Under the pieces are notes generated by a model that saw only the letters and a program-made list of their open reading frames with translations, ran no database searches and had not been told where the DNA came from. A program made the translations under genes and the position numbers. 64,000 nt of DNA from the NCBI RefSeq assembly GCF_002216065.1, contig NZ_CP022282.1, positions 3,224,001 through 3,288,000 on the forward strand, written 5' to 3'. The stretch is from Chryseobacterium sp. T16E-39 (GTDB lineage: Bacteria; Bacteroidota; Bacteroidia; Flavobacteriales; Weeksellaceae). Shown piece by piece: positions 52,358-60,686 of this stretch. How positions within the stretch are numbered: the first letter of the stretch is position 1; each line of letters starts with the position of its first letter.

Positions 52358-52870
52358 TTATTTTTCATCGAGATACACCAAATACCCCTCAAAATCATCA
52401 TCCAGATTTTTCAGAACTTTTGCATCATCCATTTTTTTAATTAATGCGTCTATAAAGAAGCTTTTTTCAAAAAACTGACGATGGATCCCTGGGAGAATCT
52501 CCATAAAATAATCCATTCCAATCTTATTGTTGTGAAGATCCATTTTTGTTTCCAAAGGTTTGTTGGGGAACAATTCTTCGTGCAGATCAGTTATTCTTTT
52601 ACAGAAGTCGAGTGCTTTTTGAGGTGAAGAAATTTTAGAGCAGTACATCAGAATAAAACAGCACCAAAGGGCATGTCTGAATGCATTACCTATTCCGTTA
52701 TTGGAAGCGGTTTCAGGAAAACGTTTTTGAGCAATGGTAAAGGCTTTCGCGGTAGCATGAAAACTTAAAATCGAGAATAAGGGATGGGGCATAACGAGAG
52801 ATAAAAGACGCATAATCTTTTTAAAGCTCATTGCCCGGATCGTATCGAAAAATATTTTAAAAGTTCTCAT
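52358..52870 (-). CDS. DUF6973-like hypothetical protein
   Basis: 170 residues. The motif GIGNAFRHALWCCFILMYCSKI and KMDLHNNKIGMDYF resemble DUF6973 proteins, where an RHALW histidine and a HNN segment are conserved. A hydrophobic N-terminal stretch is present. Enzymatic function is not known. It is near the accD promoter region on the same strand. Confidence 0.7.
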   Translation of the reverse strand: MRTFKIFFDTIRAMSFKKIMRLLSLVMPHPLFSILSFHATAKAFTIAQKRFPETASNNGIGNAFRHALWCCFILMYCSKISSPQKALDFCKRITDLHEELFPNKPLETKMDLHNNKIGMDYFMEILPGIHRQFFEKSFFIDALIKKMDDAKVLKNLDDDFEGYLVYLDEK

Positions 52871-52924
52871 AAATAAAAATCTCTCCCTAATTAGAGAGAG
52901 ATTATATTGTATTTGTTACAAAAT

Positions 52925-53779
52925 TTAAGCATGTACTGCTAATAAATTTACTGTTTTAGAAACAACATCTTTAATCTCAGTTCTTTTTACGATAAAGTCT
53001 ACAAATCCTTTTTCCTGAAGGAATTCCGAAGTTTGGAAACCTTCCGGTAAATCTCTACCAATTGTTTCACGGATAACCCTAGGTCCGGCGAAACCGATAA
53101 GTGCTTTTGGTTCTGCCATAATAATATCTGCAGTCATCGCAAAAGAAGCCGTAATACCTCCAAAGGTAGGATCACATAAATAAGCGATATACAAAAGACC
53201 AGCTTCTGAAAGCTGAGCCAATTTAGCCTGTACTTTTGCCAATTGCATTAGTGAATAAGTCGCTTCCTGCATTCTTGCACCTCCGGACTGACAGATAATC
53301 ATATAGGGAAGTTTATGAGCGATACAGTAATCTACAGCTCTTCTGATTTTTTCACCCATTACAGAACCTAAAGATCCTCCGATAAAAGCGAAATCCATAC
53401 AAGAAACCACCATCTCAGTTCCTTTTACAGTCCCGACAGCATTTCTGATAGAATCTGTAAGTTTTGTTTTTGCTTTTACCTCTTTCAAACGGTCTGCGTA
53501 AGCTTTTGTATCTTTGAAGTTTAGGATGTCTATACTTTCGACACTAGCATCTAGTTCAGTGAATTTACCCTCATCAAAAAGGATATCAAAAAATTCTGCA
53601 CTTCCTATTCTTACATGAAATCCATCTTCAGGAGAAACGTAATTGTTTTTCCTAAGCTCTTCGTGTTCCACTATTTTTCCTGATGGAGTTTGGTGCCAAA
53701 GCCCCTTAGGAACATCCTTTTTTTCATCAGTAGAAGTGGTAATGTTTTTTGCTTTTCTTTTAAACCAGTCGAATGCCAT
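52925..53779 (-). CDS. accD: Acetyl-CoA carboxylase carboxyltransferase beta subunit, zinc ribbon lost
   Basis: 284 residues. Transfers carboxyl to acetyl-CoA in fatty-acid synthesis with Acc[51 protein letters not shown] and [19 protein letters not shown] are present. The N-terminal CxxC...CxxC zinc ribbon normal to AccD is absent. The aligned positions read HQTPSG (29-34) and VSPEDG (48-53), with no Cys. The rest of the protein is intact. Confidence 0.93.
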   Translation of the reverse strand: MAFDWFKRKAKNITTSTDEKKDVPKGLWHQTPSGKIVEHEELRKNNYVSPEDGFHVRIGSAEFFDILFDEGKFTELDASVESIDILNFKDTKAYADRLKEVKAKTKLTDSIRNAVGTVKGTEMVVSCMDFAFIGGSLGSVMGEKIRRAVDYCIAHKLPYMIICQSGGARMQEATYSLMQLAKVQAKLAQLSEAGLLYIAYLCDPTFGGITASFAMTADIIMAEPKALIGFAGPRVIRETIGRDLPEGFQTSEFLQEKGFVDFIVKRTEIKDVVSKTVNLLAVHA

Positions 53780-53786
53780 TTTTCCT

Positions 53787-53856
53787 TGTATTAATGTATA
53801 AATGTAAAATGTATTAATGTAAAGGTATCCTAATGAATACTTTTTACATTAATACA
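53787..53856. repeat. Three copies of a TGTATTAATGTA word upstream of accD
   Basis: TGTATTAATGTA occurs at 53787-53798 and 53810-53821, 23 bp apart. Its reverse complement occurs at 53845-53856. The second copy and the inverted copy extend to a 14-bp inverted repeat (53810-53823 with 53843-53856). They lie between the accD start and the end of fbaA. They may be an operator or an RNA hairpin. Confidence 0.6.
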
Positions 53857-53867
53857 AATGTACAGTC

Positions 53868-54938
53868 TTATTTTAAAGTATTTACGTTATTTAAATCTTC
53901 AAAAGCTTTAACTAATCTTGTAGAGAAAGTTTCTTCACCTTTTCTTACCCAAACTCTTGGATCATAGAATTTCTTGTTAGGTTTTTCTTCTCCCTCAGGA
54001 TTTCCGATTTGAGCTCTTAAATAATCAATATTATTAACCATATAATCTCTTACACCTTCTGTATAAGCAAATTGAAGATCGGTATCGATATTCATTTTAA
54101 TTACACCGTAATCGATTGCCTCTCTGATTTCTTCTAAAGTAGAACCAGAACCTCCGTGGAATACAAAGTTTACAGGTTTCGCAGCAGTTCCGAATTTCTC
54201 CTGAACGAATTTCTGAGAATTATCTAGGATTTTTGGAGTAAGAACTACGTTTCCTGGCTTATATACACCATGTACGTTACCAAAAGCAGCAGCAATAGTA
54301 AAGTTATCAGAAACAGCTTTTAGTTTTTCATAAGTATAAGCTACATCTTCTGGTTGCGTATATAATTTAGAATTATCTACATCAGAATTATCAACACCAT
54401 CTTCTTCTCCTCCTGTTACACCTATTTCTACTTCTAAAGTCATTTGCATTTTAGCCATTCTTTCAAAATATTGAGCAGAAACTTCTATGTTTTCTTCTAA
54501 AGGCTCTTCAGAAAGATCCAGCATGTGAGATGAATACAAAGATTTTCCTGTTAATCTGAAAAATTCTTCGTTAGCATCCATGATACCATCGATCCATGGC
54601 AATAATTTTTTTGCACAGTGGTCAGTATGTAAAATTACAGTAGCTCCGTATGCTTCTGCAAGAGTGTGGATATGTCTTGCTCCGGCAATCGCTCCCAAAA
54701 TAGCAGCCTTTTGTCCATCATTGCTCAATCCTTTTCCTGCATTGAAAGCAGCTCCACCATTTGAAAACTGAATAATAACAGGAGAGTTTAATTTTGCTGC
54801 AGTCTCCATAACAGCGTTTACGTTGCTAGAACCGATAACGTTTACAGCTGGTAACGCAAATTTATTTTCTTTAGCATACTGAAAAATATCAGTAACCAAT
54901 TGACCTGTGGCAACTCCTGCCGGAAAAATTCTGCTCAT
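53868..54938 (-). CDS. fbaA: Fructose-bisphosphate aldolase, class II
   Basis: 356 residues. Zinc-dependent aldolase of glycolysis and gluconeogenesis. Zinc ligands appear in VILHTDHCAKK (His and Asp) and in FVFHGGSGSTLEEI (His), with AAFGNVHGVYKPGNV before them. IKMNIDTDLQFAYTEGVRDY is the substrate loop. Length is normal. Confidence 0.95.
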   Translation of the reverse strand: MSRIFPAGVATGQLVTDIFQYAKENKFALPAVNVIGSSNVNAVMETAAKLNSPVIIQFSNGGAAFNAGKGLSNDGQKAAILGAIAGARHIHTLAEAYGATVILHTDHCAKKLLPWIDGIMDANEEFFRLTGKSLYSSHMLDLSEEPLEENIEVSAQYFERMAKMQMTLEVEIGVTGGEEDGVDNSDVDNSKLYTQPEDVAYTYEKLKAVSDNFTIAAAFGNVHGVYKPGNVVLTPKILDNSQKFVQEKFGTAAKPVNFVFHGGSGSTLEEIREAIDYGVIKMNIDTDLQFAYTEGVRDYMVNNIDYLRAQIGNPEGEEKPNKKFYDPRVWVRKGEETFSTRLVKAFEDLNNVNTLK

Positions 54939-55006
54939 GTTTTACTTTTTAAATAAATTATTAGGTGTTTTTAAAGTTTGTAAAGGTAAGAAAATTTGTG
55001 TAATCA

Positions 55007-55873
55007 CTAATTTCTTTTATCCCGCCCCCAAAGTAATTTCTGACGGATGGTTTCATAAAAACTTAAGTTATTAGGCTGAACCAGAAGGATCTGAAAATCA
55101 GCCTTTTTTATAATGATTTCTTTATCCGTTTCTATATGTATCAGTCTCGAATCTAAAGAAAGGGAATACTGAGATACCCGGCTTTCTACTTTGAATTTTA
55201 TCTCAACACTGTCATTAACGACTAAAGGCCGCACATTTAAGTTATGCGGGGCAATAGGGGTTATGACAAAATTTTCATTGTTAGGAGAAATGATCGGGCC
55301 GCCGCAGCTTAATGAATATGCGGTGGAACCTGTAGGAGTAGAGACGATCACTCCGTCTCCCCAAAATACATTTAGGAATTCATCGTTTATAAATGAATCT
55401 ACTGTAATCATTGATGTCGTTTCTTTTCTTGAAACGGTAACGTCGTTTAAAGCGTAAGGAAAAAATTCTTCTGATCTTGGAGACACGACTTCAATTACAG
55501 AACGACGACTGGTTTTTACATCTCCTTTTAAGATAGCATCCAGTTCCTTAAAAGCCTCTTCCTTGGTAAAGCTGGCTAAAAACCCTAACCTTCCTGTGTT
55601 TACTCCAACAATCGGGATTTCAAGATCTTCGATGAATGTCAAAGAATTTACAATCGTTCCATCTCCTCCAAAAGTGAAGAAAAGATCCACCTCCTTTTCG
55701 ATAAGGTCCTGCTTGTTGTTGAACGTTTCAAATATTTTTGAAAATTGAAGGGCCTCAGCCATTTCATCAAACAGGACAGATTTTACGCCTCTGCTCTCAA
55801 GTTCTGAAACGAATTTGCTTAAATATAAAAAAGTATCGAGATCTTTTTTTTGAGAATATATAGCTGCCTTCAT
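55007..55873 (-). CDS. nadK: NAD kinase
   Basis: 288 residues. Makes NADP from NAD. The motif FFTFGGDGTIVNSL holds GGDG at 69-72. NTGRLGFLASF and DGVIVSTPTGSTAYSLSCGGPII are the family's second and third motifs. It lies 1 bp downstream of the CBS-domain gene. Confidence 0.95.
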   Translation of the reverse strand: MKAAIYSQKKDLDTFLYLSKFVSELESRGVKSVLFDEMAEALQFSKIFETFNNKQDLIEKEVDLFFTFGGDGTIVNSLTFIEDLEIPIVGVNTGRLGFLASFTKEEAFKELDAILKGDVKTSRRSVIEVVSPRSEEFFPYALNDVTVSRKETTSMITVDSFINDEFLNVFWGDGVIVSTPTGSTAYSLSCGGPIISPNNENFVITPIAPHNLNVRPLVVNDSVEIKFKVESRVSQYSLSLDSRLIHIETDKEIIIKKADFQILLVQPNNLSFYETIRQKLLWGRDKRN

Positions 55874-55874
55874 G

Positions 55875-56525
55875 TTATATTTCTATAAATTTTTGGAAAA
55901 AACCGAATCGGTCTTTAAAAAGATCCGTTTTCTCGTCGGAATAGAATTTTTCAACAATTCTATAATCGTATCGATCAAAAGTAGCATCAATTGACGCCAG
56001 GTTTTCATTGCTGATCTTTATGGTAATACGAACCACTTCTTCAGACATAAAACTGATAAAGCCACCATAAAATTTGGAATTGTTACTCTCCACAATATTG
56101 GCAATTTCTGTCATTGAATACTTTCTTGCAGGTGCTTCTACCGTAAGAATAGCACCGGATTCAGAAAATAAAGGATATCTTGATAAATCCTGAAAAACGT
56201 CTTCACAGGTGATATATCCCAAATATTTTTCAGTTTTATTGATGACGGGAATCACGTTGGAATTAAAAGTGTAAAACAAACGGATACTGTCCATGATATT
56301 ATTATCTTCGAGAATCGCGAACCTTTCAACCTGATGCTCCAGATCTTTAAGTATTCCCTCAGTTTCGTAAAGAAAGTCTTTGGCAATAGCCCCATAAAAA
56401 TGATGAGACTTTTTAATGAAAACATGCGTATATCCAAAATCTTCTAATGTGCTTCTTGCTGATTCTATCGAGTCAGTCAGGCTAAAACATGGGAAATCCT
56501 TTGAGATATAGTCCTTGATAAACAT
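55875..56525 (-). CDS. CBS-domain protein
   Basis: 216 residues. Two CBS domains (about 1-60 and 65-125) are visible: DYISKDFPCFSLTDSIESARSTLEDFGYTHVFI and NNIMDSIRLFYTFNSNVIPVINKTEKYLGYITCEDVF. The C-terminal 80 residues are an ACT-like or other unassigned domain. CBS pairs sense adenine nucleotides. The role here is not known. The product is probably coupled to NadK. Confidence 0.85.
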   Translation of the reverse strand: MFIKDYISKDFPCFSLTDSIESARSTLEDFGYTHVFIKKSHHFYGAIAKDFLYETEGILKDLEHQVERFAILEDNNIMDSIRLFYTFNSNVIPVINKTEKYLGYITCEDVFQDLSRYPLFSESGAILTVEAPARKYSMTEIANIVESNNSKFYGGFISFMSEEVVRITIKISNENLASIDATFDRYDYRIVEKFYSDEKTDLFKDRFGFFQKFIEI

Positions 56526-56609
56526 TGTGCTAATTTATAAAAAATTAAACGAAACTGTTTTGTAATATTCGGTTTTTTTTTCGGGAAAATGAAAAATGCG
56601 ATCCTAAAA

Positions 56610-56640
56610 TTTGTTTGTAAATAAAAAAAAAGTATCTTTG
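56610..56640 (+). promoter_or_regulatory. Plus-strand promoter in an intergenic region (candidate sRNA promoter)
   Basis: TTTG (56610-56613), a 19-nt spacer and TATCTTTG (56633-56640) are a full match to the Bacteroidota consensus. No plus-strand ORF follows before the terminator at 56677-56712. The neighbouring genes are both on the minus strand. Confidence 0.8.
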
Positions 56641-56644
56641 TCGC

Positions 56645-56712
56645 CTTTCATTTTTACTTTTTATTAGATTTATTTCAAACTGCACTGTCTCTTAGACATA
56701 TGCAGTTTTTTT
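56645..56712 (+). ncRNA. Candidate small RNA (about 70 nt)
   Basis: From the predicted start near 56645 the sequence runs to a strong hairpin and T-tail. The hairpin has AAACTGCA (56677-56684) with TGCAGTTT (56701-56708) as the outer stem. TGTCT/AGACA (56686-56690 with 56694-56698) is the inner stem. Seven T follow. The strand, promoter and terminator all point to a short independent transcript on the plus strand. It ends over the stop codon of the TrmH-like gene. No known RNA family is recognised by eye. Confidence 0.6.
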
Positions 56713-57241
56713 ATTTTAGGGCCTTGGCGAATTCCCACATCACCAGCCCTCCGCATACACTTACATTTAAAGAATGCTTCGTTCCCAACTGAGGAATTTC
56801 TAAGAAAACATCAATGTTTTCTAATGCTTCATCACTAATCCCATCTACTTCATTACCCAGAATTATAGCATATTTTTTAGATTGATCAATTATGAAGTCC
56901 GTAATCATTGTACTATTGCTGGTTTGTTCTATGCCTATAATATCAAATCCCTGACTCTTCAAATCCTGTATTGCGGTATTAATATCGCTTTCATATCCCC
57001 AGTCTACACTTTCTGTTGCCCCCAAAGCAGCTTTGTGAATTTCCCGGTGAGGAGGTTGGGGGGTAATTCCACAAAGGATTATTTTTTCAATTAAAAAAGC
57101 ATCTGCCGTTCTGAATGTGGCGCCCACATTGTGCATACTTCTTACATTATCCAAAATGACGATCAAAGGAATTTTTTCAACTTTTTTGAATGTTTCTACA
57201 TCTATTCTGTTGAGTTCTTCCAGTTTTAATTTATGTACCAA
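56711..57241 (-). CDS. TrmH/SpoU-family RNA methyltransferase
   Basis: 176 residues. SPOUT-fold motifs are present: LDNVRSMHNVGATFRTADAF, ALGATESVDWGY, GNEVDGISDEAL and IPQLGTKHSLNVSVCGGLVMWEF. It methylates tRNA or rRNA ribose, but the site is not known. It ends over the candidate sRNA terminator. The YwqK-like gene lies 4 bp upstream. Confidence 0.92.
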   Translation of the reverse strand: MVHKLKLEELNRIDVETFKKVEKIPLIVILDNVRSMHNVGATFRTADAFLIEKIILCGITPQPPHREIHKAALGATESVDWGYESDINTAIQDLKSQGFDIIGIEQTSNSTMITDFIIDQSKKYAIILGNEVDGISDEALENIDVFLEIPQLGTKHSLNVSVCGGLVMWEFAKALK

Positions 57242-57245
57242 TATA

Positions 57246-57866
57246 TTATTTTGTAGAGATTAATTTTCCGTCTTTGTATATTTCTGTTTTTTCTATACTT
57301 CCATCTTCACGGTAGTGAACTCTCGTTCCATTCCACTGGTCATTGGCAAATTCAGTTTCACGCTGAACTTTTCCAGATGGATAAAGCATTTTCCATTTTC
57401 CGGTTGCCAGTCCGTTTTCATAATAGCCAATCTGCTTCACAGATTTTCCGTTTTCATAAAAAACCTTGCTTTCTCCATTCAGTTTTCCTAGTCTGTAATT
57501 GGAAATTTCGGTAATGGTGCCTGAAGGTGAATAAAAAGTTCCTGTTGAACTGTTGTCATACACGTTTTTTTCGCCGTTTCTGAAAACTTCTTTAGAGGTT
57601 AAGACTCCATTTTTGTCGTAGTAAGCCCATTCTTTTATTTTATAGTCCTTTTTGTATTCCCCTTTTGCCTGAACTTTTCCGCTTTCATAATAGAAAACGG
57701 CGTCACCATCCAGCTTTCCTTTTTTCCATTCGGCAACCTCTTTTACCTGGCCGTTTTCAAAGAATTGCTTGCAGCTTCCTTCTTGTAATCCATCCTTAAA
57801 CCCACAAGGTTTTTGTGCAAAAACCAGCGAAGATGTAGAAAATAATAAAAGAAAAATGTATTTCAT
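57246..57866 (-). CDS. Exported MORN/YwqK-like repeat protein
   Basis: 206 residues from ATG 57866. A longer frame from 57923 begins before the predicted promoter and is rejected. The signal peptide is MKYIFLLLFSTSSLVFAQ. Repeated units such as ENGQVKEVAEWKKGKLDGDAVFYYESGKV and ENGKSVKQIGYYENGLATGKW are YwqK/MORN type. The label antitoxin used for this family is by similarity only. A TATTTTTG box (minus strand, 57881-57888) precedes it. Confidence 0.82.
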   Translation of the reverse strand: MKYIFLLLFSTSSLVFAQKPCGFKDGLQEGSCKQFFENGQVKEVAEWKKGKLDGDAVFYYESGKVQAKGEYKKDYKIKEWAYYDKNGVLTSKEVFRNGEKNVYDNSSTGTFYSPSGTITEISNYRLGKLNGESKVFYENGKSVKQIGYYENGLATGKWKMLYPSGKVQRETEFANDQWNGTRVHYREDGSIEKTEIYKDGKLISTK

Positions 57867-57880
57867 AGATATTTTTATTT

Positions 57881-57906
57881 CAAAAATAGTAAAATAGTTA
57901 TATTTG
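57881..57906. promoter_or_regulatory. Divergent -7 boxes between the YwqK-like gene and the 57922 gene
   Basis: The minus strand has TATTTTTG (57881-57888) for the YwqK-like gene. The plus strand has TATATTTG (57899-57906) for the gene at 57922. Both fit TAnnTTTG. Both place start points just before the chosen ATG codons. Confidence 0.5.
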
Positions 57907-57921
57907 ATTAAAAAATATGAC

Positions 57922-58521
57922 ATGAAAAATTTACTTGTAATTATAACGGTAATGTCCGCTGTTATATTATCAAAAGCCCAAAATACCTACTATCCGCAGG
58001 CTTTCTTTGATAAAAAATTAGCTCAAAGTATGATCGGTTTCGGGAATTCTACGATTGAAGGAGTAGCATCTACAAAGCAAAAAAATAGCTGGGGAATAAA
58101 GCCTCTATTGGGTGAAAAACATTACGCCCGGGAGGGGACTGTGGTCATGCTTTTTCCTGTAACTCCATATTTTGAAGAGTTTTATAGTATGAGAAAGAAG
58201 TATGAGAACAAAAAGACAACCGTTTATATGTCCGAAGAAGCCTTTAAATATAGAATAGAGGCATTAACAGATGCGCATGGAAGATTTAAATTTGAAAAAC
58301 TGAAACCAGGCAAATATTATTTAGAAACGATTGTGAACTTTACGGCTACTGCAAACTATCAGCAGCAAACCGGACAATCAAATGCTTATAATGCTTATGG
58401 AAATTTTTTATATTCCACCCCAATATATCAGACTTTTTTCTACAATTATGCCTCCTCAAACAGAGAGAGTAAATTTGTAGAAATAAAGCAAGATGGCGAA
58501 CTAAAAGAAATCAACCTTTAA
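57922..58521 (+). CDS. Exported protein with carboxypeptidase-regulatory-like region
   Basis: 199 residues from ATG 57922. A TTG at 57904 lies inside the -7 box and is rejected. The signal is MKNLLVIITVMSAVILSKAQ. The sequence YRIEALTDAHGRFKFEKLKPGKYYLETIVNF is a carboxypeptidase-regulatory-like beta sandwich. It is likely surface or periplasmic. Its stop overlaps the stop of the bestrophin gene by 3 bp inside a perfect palindrome. Confidence 0.78.
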   Translation: MKNLLVIITVMSAVILSKAQNTYYPQAFFDKKLAQSMIGFGNSTIEGVASTKQKNSWGIKPLLGEKHYAREGTVVMLFPVTPYFEEFYSMRKKYENKKTTVYMSEEAFKYRIEALTDAHGRFKFEKLKPGKYYLETIVNFTATANYQQQTGQSNAYNAYGNFLYSTPIYQTFFYNYASSNRESKFVEIKQDGELKEINL

Positions 58522-58540
58522 AGGTTGATTTTATTTTTTA
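58508..58540. terminator. Shared bidirectional terminator overlapping two stop codons
   Basis: A perfect 24-bp palindrome (58508-58519 with 58520-58531) has no extra loop bases beyond its centre. The TAA at 58519-58521 and the TAA of the minus gene (58518-58520) both lie at its centre. A T-run follows on the plus strand. Confidence 0.85.
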
Positions 58541-59411
58541 ATCCCATGATCTGATGAACATTCTTTTCGATATTCTGTGCTATGGTCTCCATCGGAATGT
58601 CATTCTCATCATTATTGAAAGGATCCTCAATTTCTTCAGCAATAAGTTCAAGGCTCATTAATACATAATATACAAAGACAGTAAGTGGGATCATAAATAG
58701 ACCAATACTGATAACGTACGCAACCGGCAACGCCAATACATAAAGTATGATGAATTTCTTTACAAAGGAAGAATAAGAATAAGGAATTGGAGTATTTTTA
58801 ATCCTTTCACATCCACCACATATATCCAGAAATCCGGAAAGCTGACTATCCAGATATACCATTTCTACATCTGAAATTTTTCCTTCTTTTTTTAATTGAT
58901 TCAATTTGTGGCTAAGGAGAATGACAATTTCACTGGGTCCGTGATGCTTAAGAGAGTTCTCAATTTCAGAATAATCTTCATCCAATGCCAGTCTTGTGGA
59001 CTCTTTGGACAGATGTTTTGCCAGGAAATGAGGAAAGAATTTTAAATATCTTGCTATTTGCTCTGCACTTTGCCGGTCATTTTCAAGAATCAAATTGATC
59101 TTAATGGCAATGTTTCGGGTGTCATTAACAAGTTTTCCCCATAGTTTTCTTCCTTCCCACCATCGGTCGTATGCCGTGTTTGTTCTGAAAACCAATAATA
59201 GAGAAAGTACAAATCCAAGCAGCGAATGAATCATCCCCACATTGCTTACCGCTGATTTTGTTGTGAGATGAAGGTATTCAACTTCCAGATATTCGATTCC
59301 ATATGAGTATATTCCAACAAGGATCATTGTTGGGAAAAGAATTTTCATAGTATCACTTTTGTGAAGGCTGAAAAGAATTTTCAGGAAATGCTTGGTATTA
59401 TAAACTCTCAT
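58518..59411 (-). CDS. Bestrophin-family membrane channel protein
   Basis: 297 residues from ATG 59411. A start at 59447 would begin upstream of the minus-strand -7 box, so it is rejected. The motif VYNTKHFLKILFSLHKSD, then LGFVLSLLLVFRTNTAYDRWWEGRKLWGKLVNDTRNIA, is the bestrophin/YneE family signature. Membrane helices are visible at about 25-50, 60-85, 210-235 and 240-265. Bacterial members form pentameric ion channels. The ion is not known here. Confidence 0.88.
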   Translation of the reverse strand: MRVYNTKHFLKILFSLHKSDTMKILFPTMILVGIYSYGIEYLEVEYLHLTTKSAVSNVGMIHSLLGFVLSLLLVFRTNTAYDRWWEGRKLWGKLVNDTRNIAIKINLILENDRQSAEQIARYLKFFPHFLAKHLSKESTRLALDEDYSEIENSLKHHGPSEIVILLSHKLNQLKKEGKISDVEMVYLDSQLSGFLDICGGCERIKNTPIPYSYSSFVKKFIILYVLALPVAYVISIGLFMIPLTVFVYYVLMSLELIAEEIEDPFNNDENDIPMETIAQNIEKNVHQIMGLKNKINL

Positions 59412-59428
59412 AAATTTAGTTGATACTA

Positions 59429-59436
59429 CAAATATA
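59429..59436 (-). promoter_or_regulatory. Putative -7 box (TATATTTG) for the bestrophin gene
   Basis: An exact TAnnTTTG match on the minus strand, 18 bp before the ATG at 59411. It supports that start over the one at 59447. Confidence 0.45.
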
Positions 59437-59516
59437 ATTTTTTTCATTTTATGGCTTCTTTACGGGAATCCACAAATTTGTCTGCGCAACCCTCCTTTTC
59501 TTTGTGAAAAAATAAT

Positions 59517-59678
59517 ATGGGATATTACAGAAAAGGACATTATAAAAAAGACGGAACATGGGTAAGCGGACACTACGTCAGCAAATACAGTAAAAAGAGT
59601 TTTCAGAAAGGAGGGAATGGCTGTGCTGTCATCTTTTTTTGGGGAATGATTTCTATATTGATTTATTTCCTCTCATAA
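59517..59678 (+). CDS. Small protein with C-terminal membrane helix (53 aa)
   Basis: Begins MGYYRKGHYKKDGTWVSGHY and continues VSKYSKKSFQKGGNGCAV, ending in a hydrophobic segment (IFFWGMISILIYFLS). The GHYxKxGTWVSGHY motif is common at the start of small secreted or membrane proteins in Bacteroidota. It lies in a 345-bp gap between the bestrophin and JmjC-like genes. It has a TTTG and a weak -7-like TTTCTTTG upstream. Expression is not shown. Confidence 0.5.
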   Translation: MGYYRKGHYKKDGTWVSGHYVSKYSKKSFQKGGNGCAVIFFWGMISILIYFLS

Positions 59679-59792
59679 GCATATTCTTTCTTTAATGCTG
59701 ATTTTTAAATAGTAAAGGGAAAATGTAAAAGCAAAAATTTTTCTAAATTTCAAAAAAGCACTACTTTTATTTCGCATTAAATCAACAAATAA

Positions 59793-60668
59793 ATGATTCT
59801 CGAAAAAGTAGATGTGGTTAATGACATCAGTAAAGAAGATTTTCAAAAAAAATATTTTACTAAGAAAAAACCTCTATTGATCAAAAACTTTGCAGCCAGA
59901 TGGGATGGTTTTGATCTGTGGAGTCTTTCTTATATCCGTGAAAAAGCTGGAGAACAGGAGGTTCCTTTGTATGATAATAAGCCGGCTAATGCATCCAAAA
60001 GTTCGGATGCTCCGGCAACCCATATGAAGATGAAGGATTATATTGATACCATTAAAAGTAAACCTTCAGATCTCCGTATCTTCTTTTATATCATTACTGA
60101 TAGACTGCCGGAATTATTAAAGAACTTTACCTATCCGGATCTTGGAATAAAATTTTTTAAAAGACTTCCCACATTATTTTTTGGAGGGAGTGAGGCCCAT
60201 GTTCTGATGCATTATGATGTAGATCTGGGAGATTTTATGCACATTCATTTTGAGGGAAGAAAAAGGATCTTGCTTTTTGATCAGGAGCAATCTGCTTTTT
60301 TATATAAAGTCCCTTTATCTGTACATACAGTATATGATGTAGATTATGAAAATCCGGATTATAAAAAGTTTCCAGCCCTCCAGTACGCAAAAGGATATGA
60401 GATTTTTATGGAGCATGGAGACGCTCTTTTTATACCTGGAGCATTCTGGCATTTTAACAGGTATCTTGAGCCTGGGTTTTCTTTATCACTTCGGGCACTT
60501 CCAAACAAGCCCAAGGTTTTTGCAAGCATGCTTTATCATGTATTTATTATGCGATATACAGATAAACTTTTAAGAAAGCTTTTTAAATCAAAATGGGTAA
60601 ATTACAAGCAGAAATGGGCTTATAAAAAAAGTACAGAGGCGCTGGAGAAACATTTGAGAAAGTTATAA
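59793..60668 (+). CDS. JmjC/cupin-8-like Fe(II)/2-oxoglutarate oxygenase-type protein
   Basis: 291 residues. HVLMHYDVDLGDFMHIHFEGRKRILLF contains H140-x-D142, and GDALFIPGAFWHFNRYLEPGFSLSLR contains H220. Together these match the metal triad of JmjC-type cupins. The N-terminus KPLLIKNFAARWDGF is also typical. Its substrate (protein hydroxylation or other) is not known. It is monocistronic by position. Confidence 0.85.
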   Translation: MILEKVDVVNDISKEDFQKKYFTKKKPLLIKNFAARWDGFDLWSLSYIREKAGEQEVPLYDNKPANASKSSDAPATHMKMKDYIDTIKSKPSDLRIFFYIITDRLPELLKNFTYPDLGIKFFKRLPTLFFGGSEAHVLMHYDVDLGDFMHIHFEGRKRILLFDQEQSAFLYKVPLSVHTVYDVDYENPDYKKFPALQYAKGYEIFMEHGDALFIPGAFWHFNRYLEPGFSLSLRALPNKPKVFASMLYHVFIMRYTDKLLRKLFKSKWVNYKQKWAYKKSTEALEKHLRKL

Positions 60669-60686
60669 ATAAAACTATTGCCGGTT

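Noticed and set aside
56645..56712. 6S RNA or tmRNA for the short transcript
   Set aside because: At about 70 nt it is far too short for either, and no tRNA-like end or long bulged helix is present.
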